NCBI GenBank assembly: GCA_003161205.1
Contig: PMOU01000190.1
Location: forward strand, 36,581-42,321
DNA from: Actinomycetota bacterium
GTDB lineage: Bacteria; Actinomycetota; Actinomycetes; Streptosporangiales; Streptosporangiaceae
Direction: 5' to 3'
DNA length: 5,741 bases
Shown: piece by piece, positions 4,738 through 5,741 of the stretch
Numbering within the stretch: position 1 is the first letter of the stretch
Layout of the letters: each line of letters begins with the position of its first letter
Made by a program: the position numbers and the translations under genes
The notes under the pieces: model-generated
The model's database searches: none
Seen by the model: only the letters and a program-made list of their open reading frames with translations
Told to the model about the DNA's origin: nothing

Positions 4738-4800
4738 CGCTGCATTGGGCTGGCACTGCATTGAGCTGCACTGCATTGGGCGGCGCTGCATTGGGCGGCG
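4724..4800. repeat. 15-16-nt tandem repeat array, five units
   Basis: Units start at 4724, 4740, 4756, 4771 and 4786. The last two are identical 15-mers (CTGCATTGGGCGGCG). The leftward ones share the GCATTGGG/GCATTGAG core but diverge after it. The gradient from identical to divergent copies suggests recent slippage at the gltD-side end. Units touch with no spacers, so this is not a CRISPR array. Confidence 0.88.
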
Positions 4801-4814
4801 CTGCTGTGCGTCGA

Positions 4815-4832
4815 CGCGGCCCGCCGGCCGCG
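4815..4832 (-). terminator. GC hairpin just after gltD, possible terminator
   Basis: CGCGGCC (4815-4821) and GGCCGCG (4826-4832) form a perfect seven-pair stem with a four-base loop, beginning three bases after the gltD stop. There is no T run, so it may only pause or partly terminate, or protect the 3' end. Leaky termination here would let gltD and the phosphatase operon be co-transcribed. Confidence 0.45.
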
Positions 4833-4835
4833 AGT

Positions 4836-5741
4836 TCACGCGAGCGAACGGGTGGTGGGTGCGATCGCGGCCGGCAGCGGGACGGCGTCCGGGTCATCGG
4901 ACAGGAAGCGGTCCACCGCCGAGGCGGCGCTGCGCCCCTCGGCGATGGCCCAGACGATCAGCGACTGGCCGCGGCCCATGTCGCCCGCGGCGAACACGCC
5001 GGGGACCGAGGTCGCATACGAGCCATCGCGGCTGACGTTGCCCCGCGGGTCGAACTCGACGCCGAGGTCGGTGAGCAGCCCCGGCCGTTCGGATCCGGTG
5101 AAGCCCATCGCGAGCAGCACCAGGTCGCCCGGCAGCTCGCGTTCGGTGCCGGGAACCGGGTTGAAGCCGTCGGCGTCGGCGAGCAGCAGGGACCGCACCC
5201 GGCCGTCGGCGTCGCCGAGGAACTCCAGGGTGGACACCGCGTAGGTACGCTCCCCGCCTTCCTCGTGCGCGCTGGAGGTCCGGAAGATCATCGGGTAGGT
5301 CGGCCACGGCTGGTGGTCCGGCCGGGACTGCGGCGGACACGGCAGGATCTCCAGCTGGGTCACCGACGCCGCGCCCTGCCGGTGAGAGGTGCCCAGGCAG
5401 TCCGCGCCGGTGTCACCGCCGCCGATGATGATCACGTTCCGGCCGCGGGCGCTGATGGCCGGATCGGCCGGGTGAGCCGGGTTCGCCGCCACGACGCGGT
5501 TGGATAGCGGCAGGAACTCCATGGCCTGGTGGATCCCGTCCAGCGCCCGTCCGGGCAGCGGCAGCTCGCGCGGCACCCGCGCACCCCCGCACAGCACGAT
5601 CGCATCGAAATGGTCCCGCAGCTGATCGGCGGTGATGTCGGTGCCGGCCTCGACGCCGCACCGGAACTCGGTGCCCTCGGCCCGCATCTGGTCAAGGCGC
5701 CGGTCCAGGTGCCGCTTTTCCATCTTGAACTCGGGGATGCC
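4836..5741 (-). CDS. gltD: Glutamate synthase small (beta) subunit, C-terminal part
   Basis: The last 301 codons of a protein usually about 480-490 residues long; the 5' end is beyond the right edge. GltD passes electrons from NAD(P)H through FAD to the large subunit GltB, which makes two glutamates from glutamine and 2-oxoglutarate. The visible part opens with GIPEFKMEK and DRRLDQMRAEGTEF, typical of the family after its first nucleotide fold. DAIVLCGGARVPRELPLPGR and GIHQAMEFL follow. Then comes the NAD(P)H Rossmann motif VIIIGGGDTGADC (about visible residues 103-115) and the conserved PQSRPDHQPWP stretch. Near the end GVFAAGDMGRGQSLIVWAIAEGR is the second FAD-binding motif. The N-terminal iron-sulfur region is not seen. 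The gene lies on the same strand as, and upstream of, the PP2C/FHA operon. An identical fold occurs in related oxidoreductase subunits, but these motifs fit GltD best. Confidence 0.95.
   Translation of the reverse strand, partial: GIPEFKMEKRHLDRRLDQMRAEGTEFRCGVEAGTDITADQLRDHFDAIVLCGGARVPRELPLPGRALDGIHQAMEFLPLSNRVVAANPAHPADPAISARGRNVIIIGGGDTGADCLGTSHRQGAASVTQLEILPCPPQSRPDHQPWPTYPMIFRTSSAHEEGGERTYAVSTLEFLGDADGRVRSLLLADADGFNPVPGTERELPGDLVLLAMGFTGSERPGLLTDLGVEFDPRGNVSRDGSYATSVPGVFAAGDMGRGQSLIVWAIAEGRSAASAVDRFLSDDPDAVPLPAAIAPTTRSLA

Larger units (their letters stand above)
4516..4835. other. Repeat-rich gap between gltD and the PP2C/FHA operon
   Basis: No recognisable gene lies here. It holds, in the direction of transcription (right to left), a GC hairpin just after gltD, an array of five 15-16-nt units, an inverted repeat in an AT-richer patch, and an array of 18-nt units. 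It is also the likely leader of the phosphatase operon, though I could not place a convincing promoter. On the minus strand a 77-codon frame (4745-4512) crosses it and overlaps the phosphatase ATG by ATGA. A second frame continuous with the phosphatase is open from a TAG near 4702 but has no start codon. Neither has a strong SD or a family I recognise. Confidence 0.7.

Noticed and set aside
4564..4800. CRISPR-like array
   Set aside because: Units of 15-18 nt abut each other with no unique spacers, and no cas genes are near.
4643..4897. 84-codon minus-strand frame with a repeated Ala-Ala-Pro-Pro-Asn
   Set aside because: The repeat peptide is a product of the 15-nt array, the start is inside gltD, and no SD or family is seen.
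4108..5507. Long plus-strand frames opposite the phosphatase and gltD (4108-4695 and 4692-5507)
   Set aside because: Arg/Gly/Ala/Pro-rich translations without motifs, antisense to genes with complete catalytic motifs.

Overview
The window comes from a high-GC Gram-positive bacterium, almost certainly an actinomycete. Coding DNA is very GC-rich with strong G/C third positions. It carries a PdtaR-type receiver-ANTAR response regulator very close to the mycobacterial protein, and a PP2C/FHA gene set with N-terminal zinc ribbons of the kind found in actinomycetes. I cannot name the genus.

Layout from left to right. (1) Positions 1-389, minus strand: 5' part of a secreted aldose 1-epimerase (galactose mutarotase), preceded by a lac-operator-like LacI-family site at 423-438. 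(2) 648-1187, plus: a PaaI/4HBT-type hotdog acyl-CoA thioesterase with an unusual C-terminal tail. (3) 1213-1242: a good intrinsic terminator for the gene to its right. (4) 1293-1898, minus: PdtaR-like RNA-binding response regulator. (5) 1968-2041, plus: a tRNA with anticodon CAA (Leu) but a short class-I variable loop. (6) 2067-4515, minus: a three-gene operon of PP2C phosphatase, FHA protein and PP2C phosphatase, transcribed from right to left. (7) 4516-4835: a non-genic gap holding two different short tandem-repeat arrays and a hairpin. (8) 4836-5741, minus: C-terminal part of glutamate synthase small subunit GltD, whose 5' end lies outside the window.

How it may work together. The FHA/PP2C operon is a phospho-threonine module: one reader protein flanked by two paralogous erasers, with no kinase in the window. 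It sits directly downstream of gltD on the same strand. In mycobacteria and corynebacteria, FHA proteins (GarA/OdhI) under kinase/PP2C control act on glutamate synthase and 2-oxoglutarate metabolism. The neighbourhood therefore suggests a similar link to nitrogen/glutamate control, but this is inference from position. PdtaR belongs to a separate, divergent unit (RNA-level antitermination with a PdtaS-type kinase, not seen here), and the tRNA lies in the gap between them.

The most unusual features are the short-armed tRNA-Leu(CAA)-like gene, the duplicated phosphatase around the FHA gene with a zinc ribbon missing from one copy, and the concentration of small perfect or near-perfect tandem duplications (10, 12, 15, 15-16 and 18 nt), which fill both gaps inside the operon and the gap upstream of it.
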